Source: Ignavibacteria bacterium (GTDB lineage: Bacteria; Bacteroidota; Ignavibacteria; SZUA-365). From it: DNA of 57,555 nucleotides. The translations under genes and the position numbers were made by a program. The notes under the pieces are model-generated. The model saw only the letters and a list, made by a program, of their open reading frames with translations. It had not been told where the DNA came from and made no database searches. Shown here one piece after another: positions 25,740-38,100 of the stretch; position 1 is the stretch's first letter, and each line of letters starts with the position of its first letter. The DNA lies in assembly GCA_002869275.1 (NCBI GenBank), contig PKTF01000371.1, positions 1-57,555 of the forward strand, written 5' to 3'.

Positions 25740-28700
25740 CTACACGACGAATCGATCGTCTTCGTCATCACTCTTGTATATGTCGCCCATATCACGGCAG
25801 CATCGAAAAATGGCCCCTGAGCCTGACTGCCCATCGACACGAATCTCCATGTCCTCGGATGTGCGAACGTGGCGAACGAACGTGGTCTGCTCCACCTCTT
25901 CCAGCGATTCGATCCAGTCCCAGTCGATAAGATCCTCTTCCTTGTAGTGCCGGGTGGTAAAGTATGCGATATGGAAAGATGTCAGGTTCTGGAAGAAATG
26001 TGACCCCTGCGAGGGATCGGGCAGCATGTCGGGAAGCGACGTCTCCACTACTGCATGCGCGCCCGAGATACCGGTAAAGCGCACGGGGATGCCCAGGAAA
26101 TGATCCGCCGAGCCCCAGCGGCCCGGACCAACGAGCAGGTAAGGCGTCTTCGCCTCGACAAGCTTGCGGTTGAGTTCCGCCACTTCGATCGCCATTTCCT
26201 GCGTCTTCGCACTGTCGAAGGTGTCGGATTTTACGTACACGATATCCTTCAGGCGGTAGATGCCGTTGCCGAGAACGTTTTTGCTGTACAGCACGAGGTT
26301 TTCGCTCTCGAGGTACTCTGGCTTGATTTCCACCGAACCTTCCTCTTTCACCATCGGCCGCACCTGCAGGAAATCGAATTCGGAGATGTCGTCGAAATGC
26401 TGTCCGAGCACGCCGGCGAACTCGATTTCCACCGGGCAATTCATCGCCGTTTCACACAGTGTCATAAGAAGCCTGAGGACCTTCGCAAGAGGGATATAAT
26501 CCGACTGCAGTATGGGCGCGAAGTTCACAACGCGCAACCCCTTGCGGAATGTGCCCTCGTACAGCGAATCATCTTCCGTGCAGAATGTCGAGGCCATGTA
26601 TTCCAGCGTGCCGTGCTTTTCGGAATCCTTCATACTGAGGAGCACAAGGTTTTCATCCTCGCTGGGATCCTCTTTCAGAGGATCCGATTCAAGATCGATG
26701 GCGAAGAATTTCTTTTGCGAATTCGTGAAATAATCACGCCGCGTCGCAAACTGCGGCATGATGGTAGGATACTGCGGACAGAACTGCGCGCTCACGCCAC
26801 CGTCGACGATGGTCTTTCCCAATCCCACTGCCAGGTTCACGACGCCGTCTGATTGCTTCGCATCACCGAAGGGATAATAATTGAACGAGCGCGCAACCCC
26901 GGAGTAATGGGGATAGTAATAATTGTCGAAACGCGTGCCGGCCGTCTCCTGGACAATCACCGCCATCTGTTCTTCCTCGACGCGGTGGCCCGTGGCCTCG
27001 ATGTAGTTCTTCGCGCTCTTGAGGTAGGTCGACGCGTACACGTATTTGATCGCCTGCAGCAATTCTTCAAAGCGTACATAGAGATCATCGTTGCTGTTCG
27101 GAAGCATGACCGTGGCGTAGATACCCGCGAAGGGCTGGTACAACGTATCCTCGAGCAGGCTCGACGAACGAATTGCGAGCGGCTGGTTGTTCTGCCGCAC
27201 GATTACGCGCAGGTCTTCCTCGATATTGCTGGGGAAGCGCCCGTTCATGAAATGCTGCACGATTTCTTCATCCGGAATATTCTGTACGACCACGGGCAGC
27301 AGGTCGTTCAGCTCCATGAACTGGTTGAAGACGTCCGTACACAAAATCACCGAGCGGGGAATCTTGATGCGCACATTCGGGAAGTATGACGGATGCAGAT
27401 AATTCTTGAGGATGTTGTCGATGAAGGCGAGACCGCGCGCCTTGCCGCCCATCGATCCGCCCCCGACACGCAGGAACGTGGCGCTTGAATCGAAGTCCTC
27501 ATGCGACAGTTCGGCGATCATGCCGCGTTCGTCGTAAATCACCAGCTCGTCGATCTTGCGGATGATATAGGAACGCAACTCATCGAAGGATTCGAATTCC
27601 GTGATCTTTACCGGCTTGATTTCCTGCGCCAGGCGAAAGCGCGTACGCGCGAGCAGCCAGTTGGAAAAGTGGTCATGAGAGGCGTGATAGCGCAGCGACT
27701 CGTCGGGCACACTGTGCAGTTTTTTACGCAGCTGACGGATGGTGCGTGCCCGGTCGACCTCGGTACCATCGGGCATACGGAAAATGAAATCGCCGAAACC
27801 GAAATTCGTGAGCATGTAATCACGCACTTCCTGCAGCAATGTACGCGATCCCTTATTCACGAATGCTGCGTTCAGGCTCGCAATCTCTTCACGTAATTCT
27901 TCCTGCGACGATTGCACCAGCACGGGCAGTTCAGGACATTTTTCGCGTACACGACGGATGTACTTCAAACCTGCACGGCTGTCCTCTTTGCCGTCGACGG
28001 GAAATTTTACATCGGTGATAATTCCGAGCAATTCCTGCCGGTACTTGTGGAAATAGCGCCAGGCCTCCTCGTAGTTGGTCGCGTGCAGGATCTTCGGACG
28101 GGCGCGCTGGCGCAGCAGTTTCTCGGCAAAATTCTTCCCTTCTTCGATGAGCATCTGCCCCTGCTTGATCAGCTCAGTGTAAATCAGCGGCAAATACGAT
28201 GAGTAGAACTGCGGCGAGTCCTCCACGAGAATGATTGCGCGCACACCGAAATCCTTGCAGTCCGACCGCGCATTGATCAGATCCTCGAGCAGCTTGATGA
28301 TGGCGAGGAACAGCTTGCGGTCACCCGACCAGATGAATGTGCGGTCAAACAGGTCGATCGCTCCTTCGTTGAGCAGAATCTGCAGCTCTTTGCTCTGATA
28401 GCCCAGCAGCGCGACAGGGATGTCGGGGTTCATATCCTTGACCGAGCGACAGAAGACATCGAGGCGCATGTCACCCAGGCGCATCATCGTGATGACGAGA
28501 TCGAACTGATGCTGTTCGAGAGCCTCGAGCGCGGCTTCGCCGGAATACACGCGCGTGATCGACGGCGCATAATGCAGATTCAGTTCGAGGTACTCGCTGA
28601 AGATTGCCTCGGTCAGCTGTCCGTCGTCGACCAGCGTATAAAAGTCATAGCGGCTGGAAACCAGCAGGATATTATTGACGCGGAAGCGCATCAGATCCTT

Positions 28701-28796
28701 GAAATCGAGATCATGCGGACTGATATCCCGGTTCGAAAAACCCGATTGCTGGATGATGTCCCGGAGTTCGTCTCGTTTGATGCGTCTGCGCTTCAT
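25740..28796 (-). CDS. Receiver-ATP-grasp (PPDK_N) fusion protein 1, function unknown
   Basis: A 1018-residue cytoplasmic protein. Residues 41-160 are a degenerate response-regulator receiver: the phospho-Asp position in 'DLVITMMRLGD' is Met104. Residues 186-325 are a second receiver that looks intact: Glu192-Asp193, Asp262 ('GIITDVKF'), Ser296/297 and Lys315. Residues about 440-840 are the PEP/pyruvate-binding ATP-grasp half of PEP synthase, with 'GGSMGGKARGLAF', 'PLAIRSSSLLED', 'GVARSFNYYPFG' and 'FLQVRPMV'. No phosphohistidine swivel (G-x-S-H-A) or PEP barrel follows. Instead a C-terminal block holds 'LVGPGRWGSADHF' (from Gly890) and 'GSHFFQNLTS'. It is not a PEP synthase; a signal- and ATP-responsive regulator or modifier of GDH is my inference. 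The start at 28796 follows GGCGGGAAT. Confidence 0.9.
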   Translation of the reverse strand: MKRRRIKRDELRDIIQQSGFSNRDISPHDLDFKDLMRFRVNNILLVSSRYDFYTLVDDGQLTEAIFSEYLELNLHYAPSITRVYSGEAALEALEQHQFDLVITMMRLGDMRLDVFCRSVKDMNPDIPVALLGYQSKELQILLNEGAIDLFDRTFIWSGDRKLFLAIIKLLEDLINARSDCKDFGVRAIILVEDSPQFYSSYLPLIYTELIKQGQMLIEEGKNFAEKLLRQRARPKILHATNYEEAWRYFHKYRQELLGIITDVKFPVDGKEDSRAGLKYIRRVREKCPELPVLVQSSQEELREEIASLNAAFVNKGSRTLLQEVRDYMLTNFGFGDFIFRMPDGTEVDRARTIRQLRKKLHSVPDESLRYHASHDHFSNWLLARTRFRLAQEIKPVKITEFESFDELRSYIIRKIDELVIYDERGMIAELSHEDFDSSATFLRVGGGSMGGKARGLAFIDNILKNYLHPSYFPNVRIKIPRSVILCTDVFNQFMELNDLLPVVVQNIPDEEIVQHFMNGRFPSNIEEDLRVIVRQNNQPLAIRSSSLLEDTLYQPFAGIYATVMLPNSNDDLYVRFEELLQAIKYVYASTYLKSAKNYIEATGHRVEEEQMAVIVQETAGTRFDNYYYPHYSGVARSFNYYPFGDAKQSDGVVNLAVGLGKTIVDGGVSAQFCPQYPTIMPQFATRRDYFTNSQKKFFAIDLESDPLKEDPSEDENLVLLSMKDSEKHGTLEYMASTFCTEDDSLYEGTFRKGLRVVNFAPILQSDYIPLAKVLRLLMTLCETAMNCPVEIEFAGVLGQHFDDISEFDFLQVRPMVKEEGSVEIKPEYLESENLVLYSKNVLGNGIYRLKDIVYVKSDTFDSAKTQEMAIEVAELNRKLVEAKTPYLLVGPGRWGSADHFLGIPVRFTGISGAHAVVETSLPDMLPDPSQGSHFFQNLTSFHIAYFTTRHYKEEDLIDWDWIESLEEVEQTTFVRHVRTSEDMEIRVDGQSGSGAIFRCCRDMGDIYKSDDEDDRFVV

Positions 28797-28933
28797 ATTC
28801 CCGCCGTTGATTGTAGGCTGTCTCAAATAATCTACGCCTGATGGCAGGCACCTGCAAGTCACCCTCACGCAAAAAAGATTTTTGTATGTGAATATTTTTA
28901 CACAATTTTATGGAAAGCCTGACACGATGTCGT

Positions 28934-28974
28934 TGTAGGGAATTCCCTACATGAAGCAGGATAGATCCCCTACA
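28934..28974. promoter_or_regulatory. Palindromic operator TGTAGGG-AATT-CCCTACA plus half-site
   Basis: TGTAGGGAATTCCCTACA at 28934-28951 is an 18-bp perfect palindrome. The half-site CCCTACA recurs at 28968-28974, 23 bp (about two helical turns) after the first CCCTACA. The half-site overlaps the expected -33 region of the promoter at 28996, as class II activators do. The binding protein is unknown. No such palindrome is visible upstream of GDH 1 or GDH 3. Confidence 0.7.
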
Positions 28975-28995
28975 CTACGATTCTCCGAATCGTCA

Positions 28996-29003
28996 TAATT
29001 TTG
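28996..29003 (+). promoter_or_regulatory. Putative -7 element of the GDH 2 promoter
   Basis: TAATTTTG matches TAnnTTTG. The -33 position (CACT) is poor, consistent with need for an activator bound at the adjacent CCCTACA half-site. The leader to the ATG is about 170 nt. Confidence 0.5.
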
Positions 29004-29127
29004 TAGAGATATATCGGACCTTTTTCCCCGTTTATTACAGCCTGACACACCGAACGACGAGACTTCCCCAAGCGTATTGACTGTGCATCTCTTCATAGAA
29101 TTGGCAGAATATCAGAACTGTATCTGA

Positions 29128-30522
<1,395 letters not shown>

Positions 30523-30552
30523 GAGCACCGAAACAGCGCGGTTCTCTAGCGC

Positions 30553-30595
30553 AACGCCCCCTGTCCTCCAATGGACAGGGGGCGTTCTATTTTAC
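30553..30595. terminator. Terminator between GDH 2 and receiver-ATP-grasp gene 2
   Basis: A perfect 14-bp stem AACGCCCCCTGTCC / GGACAGGGGGCGTT with a 6-nt loop is followed by CTATTTTAC on the plus strand. It sits at the same relative place as the palindromic terminator of the first pair but is unrelated in sequence. Confidence 0.9.
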
Positions 30596-30622
30596 AAATG
30601 CCGTGTTAAACTCCTTGCAGCC

Positions 30623-33600
30623 TCAGCTCTCCACCACGTTGTTCCGCTTCAGCACGACACCGCGACCGCTCTGTCCATCAACGATGATCTCCATGTCTTC
30701 CTCGGCAACAACGTGCCGCAGATGCGCAGTCTCCTCCACACACTCCAGTCCGTTCATCCACTCCCAGTCAATGCTGTGCGAATCGTTGTAATGGCGGAGC
30801 GTGAAATATGTGATACGAAAGGACGTAAGGTTCTGGAAGAAATGTGATCCCTGTGATGGATCGATGATCATGTTCGGCAGCGTGGTTTCCACAATGGCCG
30901 TGGCGGCCGAGATGTCACCGAATCCGACGGGGATTCCCAGTGAAGGATCGGACGATCCCCAGCGGCCCGGACCGATCAGCAGATACGGCCGGTGCGCCTC
31001 GAGCAGCTGCCGGTTGATCTCCGCGATCTCGCGGGCCATCGCACGCGTCTTCATCGCGTCGAACGTTTCGGGTTTGACAAACACGATGTCTCGCAGCCGC
31101 TTCAGTCCGTTGCCCAACGTCTGCTCACTCTGAAATACGATATCTTCGGGAGGGATGGCATCAAAATCGATATTGACGCTCCCCTCCTGCTTGACCATCG
31201 GACGCAGCTGAAGGAAACTGAACTCGGCAGGCATGGGTTTATCGGGCGATAGCTGCACGGCAAATTCGATTTCCACCGGACAGTTCACCGCGGTCTCGCA
31301 CATCTCAACCAGCAGCCGAATCACATTGTTCAGCGGGATCACCTCCGACTTCAGCACCGGTGCGAACGTGAGTACACGCGGACCTTCGCGACTCATCCCC
31401 TCGTAAAGACGGTCATCCTGACCCGAATATGTTGATGCGAGATATGTGAGGGTGTTGTGCTCCTCTGCCTGTTTCAGGGTCAGCTGCGCGAGGTTCTGAT
31501 CTTCCTTCGGGTACTTCCGAATGATATCCGATTCGATATCGAGGGCGAAGAAATCGAGCTGTGAATTGTGAAACAGGTCGCGTGTGGTCCCGAACTGGGG
31601 GTACACATGTGGATACGCCGGCGAATACTGCAGACTGGTGCCGCCGTCCACGATGGTCTTACCCAGACCGAGTGCCAGGTTCACCACGCCGTCTTTCTGC
31701 TTCGCCTTCCCGAAGGGATAGTAGTTGAACGAGCGCGCCACGCCGGAGATGTGCGGGTAGAAGTACTGTCCGTGACGTTGCCCCACCATCTCCTGGATAA
31801 TCACGGCCATGCGCTCTTCCTCGATGCGGTTCGCCGTAGCCTCGATGTAATTCTTTGCCTGACGAAAATACGTCGAGGCAAAAACATATTTGATCGCCTG
31901 GGTCAGATTGTGGAATCGTACCGAGGGATCGCTGCTGCTGTTCGGGATCATCACCGTCGCATAAATGCCCGCGAAGGGCTGATACATCGCGTCCTCGAGC
32001 AGTGAAGACGATCGCACTGCCAGCGGGAAATGCGCCTTGTCAAGAATTGCTCGCAGATCGCCCAGCACTGTGGCCGGGAGGTCGGCATGCAGAAACGCGC
32101 GCAAGATCTCCTGGTCGCTCACATTCTGCACCGCAAGCGGCAGCAGGTCGTTCTGTTCGATGAACTGTGAAAAGACGTCAGTTCCCAGGACGATCGTGCG
32201 TGGGATGGATATGCGCATTCCCGGGAAAAAGTCTCCGGAGAGGTAGCGACGCAGGAGATTGTCCGTAAAGGCGAGGCCGCGGCCTTTGCCGCCGAGCGAA
32301 CCGGAACCGATGCGCAGGAAGGTATCCATCGGATCGTATTCCGCTCGTGCGAAATCCGAGATGACGCCTTTCTGATCCTGAATGAGATGGTCGCTGATGG
32401 CTTTCAGCAAATAGGTCCGCAGCTCGTCCGTGGAATCGAATTGCGTGACCTTCACAGGCTTGAGTTTCTTCGACAGCTCGAAACGCGTCCGGGCTTTCAG
32501 CCAGTTGCTGAAATGGTCACGCGAGGCATGGTAGAGCAGCGATCCGTCGGGAATGTAACGCAGTTTCTCGCGCAGTTCGCGGAGGTTGTGTGCACGGGTC
32601 ACCTCTTCGCCTTCGGGTGTACGGAAAACGAAGTCACCGAAGCCGAAATTCTCTTTCATGAACTCGCTCAGCGACTGCAGCAGCATGCGCGAATTCTTAT
32701 CGGCAAATGAAATGCCTTCCTGTTCGATCTGCAGGCGCAGTTCGGTGTTGGACGACTGGATAAGTATCGGCAGTTCGGGCTGTTCCTTCCGCACGGTACG
32801 TGAGAATTTGAGTCCCGCCAGCTCATCCATTTCTCCTTCACATTCAAAGCGCATATCGGATATGATGCCCAGCAATGTCTTGCCATATTTTCGGTACAGC
32901 GTCATCGCTTCGTCGTAGGAATTCGCCATGATGATCTTCGGCCGCGCACGCTGGCGCAGCAGTTTGTCGGCAAAATTCTTCCCTTCCTCGATCAATGCCT
33001 GCACCTGCCAGATCAGTTCGGCGTAAATCAATGGCAGGTACGAGGAATAAAACCAGGGAGAATCCTCCACCAGCATAATGGTGCGCACTCCGAAATCAAG
33101 ACAGTCCACCGGCGCATTCCGAATGTCCTCGAGCAGCTTGATGATGGCGAGGAAGAGTTTGCGGTCACCCGACCACACGAAGATGCTGTCGAAGGTGGAC
33201 AGGTCGGCGGTTTTCATGTAGAGGTCGAACTCGGCCGATTGGAACGACAGCAGCACTACTGGCAAGTCGGGATGCTGCCGCTTGAGATTTCCGCAGAATG
33301 AGGCCAGGTCCATGTCTCCCAGTCGCAGCATGGAGATGACGAGATCGAAATCCTCGCTTTCCAGTTTGCGCAACGCCGCCTCACCCGAATTCACACGCGT
33401 GATATGCGGGGCATAGTGGAGATTGAGCTCCGTGTACTCATTGAAGATGGCCTCTGTCAACTGGCCATCCTCCACGAGGGTGTAATAGTCATACAGACTC
33501 GATACGAGCAGGATCTTGTTGATCCTGAACGTCATCAAGTCCTTGAAATCGAGCTGCCGCACCTTTGGAAGGGACGTCCCAATGCCGGATTCCTGGATGA

Positions 33601-33640
33601 GGTCGGTAACCTCGTCGTCATGTGTCAGTTTCGAACTCAT
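30623..33640 (-). CDS. Receiver-ATP-grasp (PPDK_N) fusion protein 2, function unknown
   Basis: A 1005-residue paralog of the 25740-28796 protein, collinear to the residue: degenerate first receiver with Met104 ('DLVISMLRLGD'), intact-looking second receiver with Glu192-Asp193, Asp262 ('GIISDMRF') and Lys315, then the ATP-grasp half of PEP synthase ('GSGSLGGKGRGLAF', 'PLAVRSSSLLEDA', 'FLQLRPMV') and the C-terminal block 'LIGPGRWGSSDPSLG' from Gly890 and 'GSHFFQNLTS'. The swivel His domain and PEP barrel are absent. It begins 11 nt after the stop of GDH 3, so GDH 3 and this gene share a transcript, and it converges on GDH 2. A regulatory or modifying role on GDH is inferred from context only. 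Confidence 0.9.
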   Translation of the reverse strand: MSSKLTHDDEVTDLIQESGIGTSLPKVRQLDFKDLMTFRINKILLVSSLYDYYTLVEDGQLTEAIFNEYTELNLHYAPHITRVNSGEAALRKLESEDFDLVISMLRLGDMDLASFCGNLKRQHPDLPVVLLSFQSAEFDLYMKTADLSTFDSIFVWSGDRKLFLAIIKLLEDIRNAPVDCLDFGVRTIMLVEDSPWFYSSYLPLIYAELIWQVQALIEEGKNFADKLLRQRARPKIIMANSYDEAMTLYRKYGKTLLGIISDMRFECEGEMDELAGLKFSRTVRKEQPELPILIQSSNTELRLQIEQEGISFADKNSRMLLQSLSEFMKENFGFGDFVFRTPEGEEVTRAHNLRELREKLRYIPDGSLLYHASRDHFSNWLKARTRFELSKKLKPVKVTQFDSTDELRTYLLKAISDHLIQDQKGVISDFARAEYDPMDTFLRIGSGSLGGKGRGLAFTDNLLRRYLSGDFFPGMRISIPRTIVLGTDVFSQFIEQNDLLPLAVQNVSDQEILRAFLHADLPATVLGDLRAILDKAHFPLAVRSSSLLEDAMYQPFAGIYATVMIPNSSSDPSVRFHNLTQAIKYVFASTYFRQAKNYIEATANRIEEERMAVIIQEMVGQRHGQYFYPHISGVARSFNYYPFGKAKQKDGVVNLALGLGKTIVDGGTSLQYSPAYPHVYPQFGTTRDLFHNSQLDFFALDIESDIIRKYPKEDQNLAQLTLKQAEEHNTLTYLASTYSGQDDRLYEGMSREGPRVLTFAPVLKSEVIPLNNVIRLLVEMCETAVNCPVEIEFAVQLSPDKPMPAEFSFLQLRPMVKQEGSVNIDFDAIPPEDIVFQSEQTLGNGLKRLRDIVFVKPETFDAMKTRAMAREIAEINRQLLEAHRPYLLIGPGRWGSSDPSLGIPVGFGDISAATAIVETTLPNMIIDPSQGSHFFQNLTSFRITYFTLRHYNDSHSIDWEWMNGLECVEETAHLRHVVAEEDMEIIVDGQSGRGVVLKRNNVVES

Positions 33641-33651
33641 AGGCCGCGCTG

Positions 33652-34938
33652 TTACACCCAGCCACGCATTTTACATGCTTCAGCCACGCGTGCGATGGCG
33701 ATCATATAGGCCGCATCCCGCATGGGGATGTTGCGGCGATGCGCCATCTGCGAAACGGAGAAGTACGCGTCGGTCATCTGCGTATCGAGCTTGCTGATCA
33801 CCTCGTCGCGCGTCCAGAAGTAATTCATGTTGCTCTGCACCTGCTCGAAGTAACTGCAGGTGACACCACCCGCATTTGCCAGGAAGTCCGGCACAAGCCA
33901 GATCTTCTTTTCGCGGATGACGGCGTCCGCCGGGGGCGTGGTCGGACCGTTCGCGCCCTCGGCGATGATCTTCACGCTGCCCTTGATGCCCTTCACGGTA
34001 TCCCGGTTGATCTGGTTTTCCATTGCCGCGGGAATCAGTACATCGACCTCCTGCTCGATCCACGCGTCTCCGGGCAGCACCGTGTATCCTGCCTCTGCAG
34101 CCTTGTCGCGGTTGATTTCTCCGTAGGAGTTTGTCATGCTGCGCAGCTGCTTGAGGTCCACTCCGTCCTTGCGGAAAAACGCGAACGCTTCCTGCGCCGT
34201 CTGATCCCAGCTTGAGACGCAGAGCACCTTGCCGCCGTAGGAATGGAAGAGATCGATGGCATACTGTGCCACGTTGCCGAAGCCCTGCACTGACGCTGTC
34301 GCTTCCTCCATACGCAGCCCCAGTTCGCTCAGCGCCTCGCGCACGGTGTAGATGACACCATAACCCGTGGCTTCGGTGCGTCCGAGCGATCCGCCCATGC
34401 CGACTGGTTTTCCGGTGATGAAGCCCGGGGCCTTGCGTCCGGTGAGATGCTCATATTCATCGAGCATCCAGAGCATGTGCTGTGACGAGGTCATGACGTC
34501 CGGAGCCGGCACATCGCGGTCGGGCCCGATCGCATCGATGAGTTGTCGCACCCAGCCGCGGCAGAGGGCCTCCTGTTCGCGTGGCGAAAGGTTGTGCGGA
34601 TCGCAGATCACACCGCCCTTGGCGCCTCCGAGGGGAATGTCGACCACGGCGGTTTTCCACGTCATCCACATGGAAAGCGCGCGCACGGTGTCCACCGTCT
34701 CCTGTGGGTGGAAGCGCACACCGCCCTTTCCAGGACCGCGCGCGGTGTTGTGCTGAATCCGGAAGCCGCGGAAGACCTTGTAGCTTCCATCGTCCATACG
34801 GATCGGGATGTTGAAATGCATTTCGCGATCGGGCACGCGCAGCAGGTCTCGTGTGGCTTCGTCGAGCCCCAGCTGATTGGCGACGGCGTCAAACTGCTCC
34901 TGCGCCATCCGGTAGGGATTGAAAGATTCTGTGCTCAT
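33652..34938 (-). CDS. Glutamate dehydrogenase 3, Glu/Leu/Phe/Val dehydrogenase family
   Basis: A 428-residue enzyme of a different GDH subfamily (RocG/GudB and archaeal type) from GDH 1 and 2. Motifs: 'RGFRIQHNTARGPGKGGVRFHP', 'IPLGGAKGGVICDP' (catalytic Lys), 'DVPAPDVMTSSQHMLWM' (catalytic Asp) and 'EGANGPTTP'. The Rossmann turn is 'VQGFGNVAQYA', and the end of the second strand is 'VLCVSSWDQTA', where the usual acidic NAD-selecting residue is replaced by Ser, so coenzyme choice is uncertain. ATG 34938 gives family length. It is transcribed ahead of receiver-ATP-grasp gene 2 and divergently from the GAF-ATP-grasp gene. Confidence 0.93.
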   Translation of the reverse strand: MSTESFNPYRMAQEQFDAVANQLGLDEATRDLLRVPDREMHFNIPIRMDDGSYKVFRGFRIQHNTARGPGKGGVRFHPQETVDTVRALSMWMTWKTAVVDIPLGGAKGGVICDPHNLSPREQEALCRGWVRQLIDAIGPDRDVPAPDVMTSSQHMLWMLDEYEHLTGRKAPGFITGKPVGMGGSLGRTEATGYGVIYTVREALSELGLRMEEATASVQGFGNVAQYAIDLFHSYGGKVLCVSSWDQTAQEAFAFFRKDGVDLKQLRSMTNSYGEINRDKAAEAGYTVLPGDAWIEQEVDVLIPAAMENQINRDTVKGIKGSVKIIAEGANGPTTPPADAVIREKKIWLVPDFLANAGGVTCSYFEQVQSNMNYFWTRDEVISKLDTQMTDAYFSVSQMAHRRNIPMRDAAYMIAIARVAEACKMRGWV

Positions 34939-35186
34939 TCGGCTCTCCGAACAAATTCTGATATCTGAATCGTAGCGTACTGCCCGAGGATCGTCTGGTC
35001 GTTCCGTGCAACTATATTTCTCGTAAGCACGCGATTTTGACCGTGGAAACAACATACAAGTTTTGCCGTCAACACTCAATTCCGTACCGGCAGCTCCGTT
35101 TCCTATCCAGACAGCAGACCGCAATGTCTTTATCCTTGCTCCGCCAATCCGTATCTTCCGAATGCATACACAACGGCAGGGGCTCG

Positions 35187-38100
35187 ATGAAAAACAAGGA
35201 AAAATCTCTCGGCGATCTCCTTTACGCACTCGGTGAACGCGCCAAGGAACTCAACTGCCTCTACCATGTGGAGGAAGTACTCGCGAGACCGGAAACGATG
35301 CTGGAGGAAATATTCGCGGAAGTGATCAAGGCCATTCCACCCGGGTGGCAATTCCCCGACATCTGCCGCGCCCGCATCACGTTTGGCGGGCGGTCGCATA
35401 CCTCCGTCGATTTTGTCGAAACCCCGTGGCGTCTCGCAGCGGACATCATGGTGCATGAAAAAGCCGAAGGCCGTCTCGAAGTGTTTTATACACGCGAGGT
35501 GGGCCCGGCGGATGAAGGCCCGTTCCTGCAGGACGAGCGCAAGCTCATCAACACCATCACCGACCGTCTCGGCCATCACATCCAGCATCAGCGCATGCGC
35601 AACGTCTTCTCTGAATGGCAGTCGCTCAAGGAGCAGCTCGCTGAAAAGAAGCGCGAAGAATGGAAAGTCATCCTGCAGATGCTGCGGCGCACCGATCAGA
35701 ACTTGTATACGAGCATCTCCCGCAAGATGCTCAACCGCCTCTGCTGGGCCGGCATCAAGAACGCCTGCGACCTCATGCAGCGTTTCGGCTCGAAGGACAA
35801 CGACCAGGACGATGTATTCGGTGAATCCAACGTTCCGCGGCAGCGCGAGCAGCTGCACCATTTCATCACATCGAGTGACGAGATCTACCAGATCGCTGCC
35901 GAAAATCTTGGCGAGGATGAAATTCTCTCCCTCATCCAGAAATGGATCAAGGACGACAAGGCGTCCTTTCTCGTCAATACCGTTGAAAACCAGCACACGT
36001 CGCTCTCCGAAATCGTGGACGCCATCGCTCGGTACTACCACATTTTCCCCGAAGGAATCGACCTTTCGCCCGCAACGGAGAAAGGGCTCCGCGTTTCTCT
36101 CATCCGGCGGTTTTTCACCGACCAGCTTCCATATATCAACGTGGCGAAGCATTTCCTCGATGCGCATGATTTCTTCGAGCTGACCAAACGCACAATTTTC
36201 CACCAGAAGAGTCACGGCAAGCTCGGCGGCAAGAGTTCGGGGCTCTTCCTCGCCTGGCATATTATCCGCAAGGAGGCCGAGGCCAGCGGGCGCTTCCAGA
36301 ACGTGCGCATCCCGAAGACGCGCTACATCACCTCCGACGGCATCCTCAACTTCATCCACTACAACAATCTCGAAGAGGTGTTCAACCAGAAGTACCTCGA
36401 CATCGAACAGGTACGGGAGGAATACCCGTCCATCATCCAGGTGTTCAAGAATTCCTATTTCTCGCCCGAGGTGATCAAGGGACTGTCGATGGCGCTGGAT
36501 GAGTTCGGCGATAATCCGCTGATCGTACGCAGCTCGAGTCTGCTCGAAGACAGCATGAGTGCGGCCTTCTCAGGGAAGTACAAAAGCCTCTTCCTCGCCA
36601 ATGCCGGCACGAAGGCACAGAACCTTGCTGCGCTGCTCGATGCGATCGCTGAGGTGTACGCCTCCACCTTCGGACCCGATCCGATCGAATACCGGGCCGA
36701 ACGTGGGCTGCTGGACTTCCACGAGGAAATGGGCATCATGATCCAGGAGGTGGTGGGAACACGTGTGGGCAAATACCTGATGCCGGCCTGGTCGGGCGTG
36801 GCTTTCAGCAACAACGAATTCCGCTGGTCGCCGCGTATCAAGCGTGAAGACGGCCTCATCCGTCTCGTGCCCGGGCTGGGTACGCGCGCCGTGGACCGTA
36901 TCGGTGACGACTACCCGGTGCTGCTCGCGCCCGGACAGCCCAACCTGCGTGTCAACATCACGCCCGACGAAATCGTCCGCTATTCTCCCAAGAAGATCGA
37001 CGTCATCAACCTCGAAAAGGAGACCTTCGAAACCATCGACATCCTCGACCTGCTGCGGGAGAGCGGGAACGATTATCCGGCGATCAACACGCTCGTCTCG
37101 CAGTATGACGGCGATATGATCCGACAGCCCTTCGGCTTCGATCTCGATTTCGAGAACGACGTGTACGCGGTGACCTTCAACGGCCTCATATCCAACACCG
37201 GTTTCGTGAAAGAGATCCATGAAATGCTCACGCTGCTGCAGGAGAAGCTCAACACGCCGGTGGATATCGAGTTCGCCTCCGACGGTCAGAACCTCTACCT
37301 CCTGCAATGCCGTCCCCAGAGCTTCACCCGACACAACATTCCTTCGCCCATCCCGCAGGATATTCCCCGTGAAAACACCATCTTCACGGCAAACCGTTAT
37401 ATCTCGAACGGCACGCTGCCAGACGTCACTCATATTGTCTACGTCGATCCCATCCGCTACTCCGAACTGCGCGACCGCATCGACCTGGTGACAATCGGAC
37501 GTATCGTGGGCAAGCTCAACAAGCTGCTGCCCAAGCGGCAGTTCATCCTGATGGGTCCGGGACGCTGGGGCAGCCGGGGCGACATCAAGCTGGGGGTGAG
37601 CGTGACGTATTCAGACATCAACAACACCTCGCTGCTCGTGGAAATCGCGCGCGAACAGGGCGGTTACCTTCCCGACCTTTCTTTCGGTACACATTTTTTC
37701 CAGGACCTCGTCGAAGCGTCCATCCGCTACTTGCCGGTATATCCCGACGAGCCGTCGGTGCAGTTCAACGAGGCCTTTATCAAGCGCAGCCGCAACATCC
37801 TCCCCGACATCCTGCCGGACTATGCGAACTATGCAGATTGTGTATTCGTGGTGGACGTCCCCGCCAGCACGGAAGACAAAGTACTGCACGTACTGATGAA
37901 CGCCGAACTGGAACAGGCGATCGGATACCTCGACGAGCCCTCCAACGGCACCCCCGAGGCTCCCGAAGCCACCGCTCCACGGCAGAGGACACCTGACGAT
38001 CACTGGGAGTGGCGTCTGCGCATGACCGAGCGTATCGCGGCCGATCTCGATCTCGACCGCTATGGGGTAAAAGCCCTGTATGTCTTCGGAAGCACGAAGA

